NCBI GenBank assembly: GCA_018266215.1 | Contig: JAFEAV010000019.1 | Location: forward strand, 1-64,000 | DNA: 64,000 nt | Direction: 5' to 3' | Source: Cyanobacteria bacterium SZAS LIN-3 | GTDB taxonomy: Bacteria > Cyanobacteriota > Vampirovibrionia > Obscuribacterales > Obscuribacteraceae | Part shown: positions 62,431 through 64,000 of the stretch, one piece after another | How positions within the stretch are numbered: position 1 is the first letter of the stretch | Layout of the letters: every line of letters begins with the position of its first letter | The notes under the pieces: model-generated | What the model was told of the DNA's origin: nothing | Database searches by the model: none | Seen by the model: only the letters and a program-made list of their open reading frames with translations | Translations under genes and position numbers: made by a program

Positions 62431-63132
62431 TTAACCGGCGTCGTGGAAGATGATCCCGGCGGTAAATCTTTTGCCGTTGCGAATCTCACTGACGCCGTGG
62501 CGCATGACGACTTTGTAATTGCCCCTTGTACCGGCCACCGGTCGATTGTTTACGGCAAAAACAACGGCGTCTCCGCGCTTTAGCGGCACCACGTGCACCC
62601 GCGACTGCATGCGTGGGCGTTGCTCCGTCAGGACAAATTCACCTCCGCTGAAATCATCGCCGGGCGCGGAGAGTAAAATTGCCAGTTGTAGCGGGAAAAC
62701 ATGCTCGCCATAAAGGTCCTGATGCAGGCAGTTGTAGTCGCTCGCCTCATACTTCAAGATTAGCGGCGTAGGTTTGACCTGCCCCGCCTTATGACATCGC
62801 TCCAGAAACTCGGCGTGGTTCTGGGGAAAACGCACGTCCATCTTCATAGCTTCGTGCCAGGCATTGGCGATGGGGACCAGTTTTGGATAGATATCGGTGC
62901 GAATATTCTGAATTAAATCCGGCAACGGGTAGGAAAGGTATCTGTATTCACCTTTGCCGTAGCCGTGACTTTGCATAACCACCCGCTTGCGGAAGCGCGC
63001 GTCCTCATCGTAAAGTCCGATGAGTGAGCGGCACTCACCGTCGTCGAGCAGGGAATTTATAACCGTGTAGCCCCGATCATTCAGACCTGCCGCCATGCTT
63101 TGCCCATTCAGTTGTTGAATAGTTTCCACCAT
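62431..63132 (-). CDS. 2OG-Fe(II) oxygenase
   Basis: The 233-residue protein has the prolyl-4-hydroxylase-type double-stranded beta-helix: iron ligands HQD in NCLHQDLYGEHVFPLQLAILLS and His in VVMRHGVSEI, with Arg in GKRFTAGIIFHDAG as the 2-oxoglutarate anchor. GGEFVLTEQRPRMQSR and PLKRGDAVVFAVNNRPV are also typical. It would hydroxylate a protein or small molecule in the cytoplasm. It converges on the giant gene with 17 bp between stops. Start is ATG 63132. Confidence 0.88.
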   Translation of the reverse strand: MVETIQQLNGQSMAAGLNDRGYTVINSLLDDGECRSLIGLYDEDARFRKRVVMQSHGYGKGEYRYLSYPLPDLIQNIRTDIYPKLVPIANAWHEAMKMDVRFPQNHAEFLERCHKAGQVKPTPLILKYEASDYNCLHQDLYGEHVFPLQLAILLSAPGDDFSGGEFVLTEQRPRMQSRVHVVPLKRGDAVVFAVNNRPVAGTRGNYKVVMRHGVSEIRNGKRFTAGIIFHDAG

Positions 63133-63280
63133 TAATCTCCCGATCAGCTAATGGTGACTTTAACAGGTCTCATAATGCGACGCACCCGGTTTCTTGCTCC
63201 GGAATTCACTTCCACGAGCGATTGGATCTGCGGCTGTGAGAGAATTGATCTGGTCGGTGCCAATACTGTGGAGGCCTTGA

Positions 63281-64000
63281 ATGCCGAGAGCCAACTGGCG
63301 CAAAGAAATTGATCAGACTCTTGAAAGAGAATTGTTGGCCGCCGGCTTCGAACCATTTGATGGAATTGCTTACTCCTTTCCTGTCAGTGATGAGGTTCTG
63401 GGCGTTGTTCAGCTCTTTGATCAAACTCTTGCGAAGAGAGCCAACGCTGAGCGAGCTTTGCTTAATACGCGTATTGGAATAATCCATTATCGGCTGGGCT
63501 ACATTCAGAGCAAGCTTGATCGGTTAACAGGACGCTCGCTCTGGCGCCGCACTCTCGGAGGCGCTGAAGGCTGGATAGTCCCTCCAATTGGTTATATAGA
63601 TTTGGTTAAGGCTCATTCGTCTGAGACAAGATTGAAGATCATACAAGAGCTCATTCAGACAATCTGCACCACCAAAATTCCAGTCGTTAAGCATAACTTC
63701 CAAAACCTTGATTCAATAATTCGACACCTTGAACAGGCTGTGGAACCCAAAGAGAGTCTTTTTTGCTCTGCCCTGGTCCTGGCTGGTCAGGCTGATAGGG
63801 CGAAGAAGCGTGCGGATGACATCAGCGCAGACCTGGAGACCTCGCATGTACACAAACTTGGTTGGCCTGTTTACAAACAGCATTTTGACGAGTGGCTGGC
63901 CCAGGGTGCCCCTGTTCCAGATCTGGCTACCGCCAAAGCGGAAACCATGGAAGCGGCGGCAAAGAGAAGAGCTCAGATGTCTGAAATCCCAGCGCACTCG
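63281..64000 (+). CDS. Hypothetical protein, cut by the right edge
   Basis: ATG 63281 follows GGAGG (63270-63274) and the frame stays open for all 240 codons to the window end. The translation (MPRANWRKEIDQTLERELLA...) is soluble and helical with a long heptad-like stretch (LFDQTLAKRANAERALLNTR, then YIQSKLDRLTGRSLW) and no signal peptide. No domain was recognised. The 148 bp before it hold no other gene and no clear promoter. Confidence 0.7.
   Translation, partial: MPRANWRKEIDQTLERELLAAGFEPFDGIAYSFPVSDEVLGVVQLFDQTLAKRANAERALLNTRIGIIHYRLGYIQSKLDRLTGRSLWRRTLGGAEGWIVPPIGYIDLVKAHSSETRLKIIQELIQTICTTKIPVVKHNFQNLDSIIRHLEQAVEPKESLFCSALVLAGQADRAKKRADDISADLETSHVHKLGWPVYKQHFDEWLAQGAPVPDLATAKAETMEAAAKRRAQMSEIPAHS

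Noticed and set aside
1..64000. CRISPR array, prophage, insertion sequence, tRNA or rRNA
   Set aside because: No regularly spaced repeats, transposase, integrase or capsid-like protein, and no tRNA-like cloverleaf or rRNA-like sequence was recognised on reading.

Overview
The window looks like chromosomal DNA of a diderm bacterium with moderately high GC. It carries an arabinose-5-phosphate isomerase (KDO/LPS pathway), a complete type I secretion set, UbiA prenyltransferases, large secreted proteins, and several Ser/Thr kinases with HEAT, TPR and Sel1 repeat proteins. The left-edge protein has a repeat of the form R-x-F-G...S-x-E-E-R-L-x-x-L-E. From memory this repeat is common in Obscuribacterales (Vampirovibrionia/Melainabacteria, phylum Cyanobacteriota). 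That is my best guess at lineage, but nothing here proves it. No rRNA, tRNA, CRISPR array, transposase or phage gene was seen. Gene density is high, with many overlaps of 1 to 60 bp.

Layout. 1-3.1 kb: a secreted protein cut by the left edge, a rubrerythrin-like diiron protein, a cysteine-free Fur/PerR regulator, a small zinc-ribbon protein and a membrane TPR-like protein. Matching 15-bp palindromes lie in front of the rubrerythrin gene and the regulator gene. 3.3-9.2 kb: quinone oxidoreductase, an MnmC-type tRNA methyltransferase, a secreted VWA protein, zinc-ribbon and hypothetical proteins, and KdsD. 9.5-14.7 kb: a non-RD kinase fused to a PQQ-like propeller, an MqnP/UbiA-type prenyltransferase, and a HEAT-repeat protein with a clear terminator. 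14.9-19.8 kb: a type I secretion operon (ABC exporter, membrane fusion protein, TolC-like protein). 19.9-27.2 kb: an ArsR regulator, a threonine-rich secreted protein, a UvrA-like ABC protein without the UvrB-binding insertion, an OPT transporter, a TPR protein and an orphan OmpR-type response regulator. Three repeats with 11-bp phasing lie just upstream of that regulator.

27.4-43.5 kb: a spherulin-4-like protein, two tandem membrane kinases (the second with DFA in place of DFG), an exosortase overlapping a VIT/VWA protein that ends in a PEP-type sorting signal, a Sel1 protein fused to a catalytically degenerate hydrolase, a short alpha/beta-hydrolase remnant, a GH3 beta-glucosidase, a PCC-domain protein and an EF-hand protein.

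43.5-52.0 kb: a compact six-gene minus-strand operon. It encodes a UbiA prenyltransferase, a PEP-synthase-like phosphotransferase, a BtaA-like aminocarboxypropyltransferase, a phytol/dolichol-kinase-like membrane protein, a GNAT-like protein and an AMP-forming ligase. I read it as an unassigned lipid or isoprenoid pathway, and it is the best candidate here for an undescribed system. Two membrane-protein genes diverge from it.

53.9-64 kb: a half-size EamA transporter, then a giant surface protein of about 2,640 residues. Its glycine/serine/threonine-rich beta-repeats are interrupted by a complete-looking GH17 glucanase domain. A 2OG-Fe(II) oxygenase and a gene running off the right edge follow. 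Together the exosortase target, giant adhesin, GH3, GH17, spherulin-4 and type I export genes suggest a cell that invests heavily in its surface and in glycan processing.
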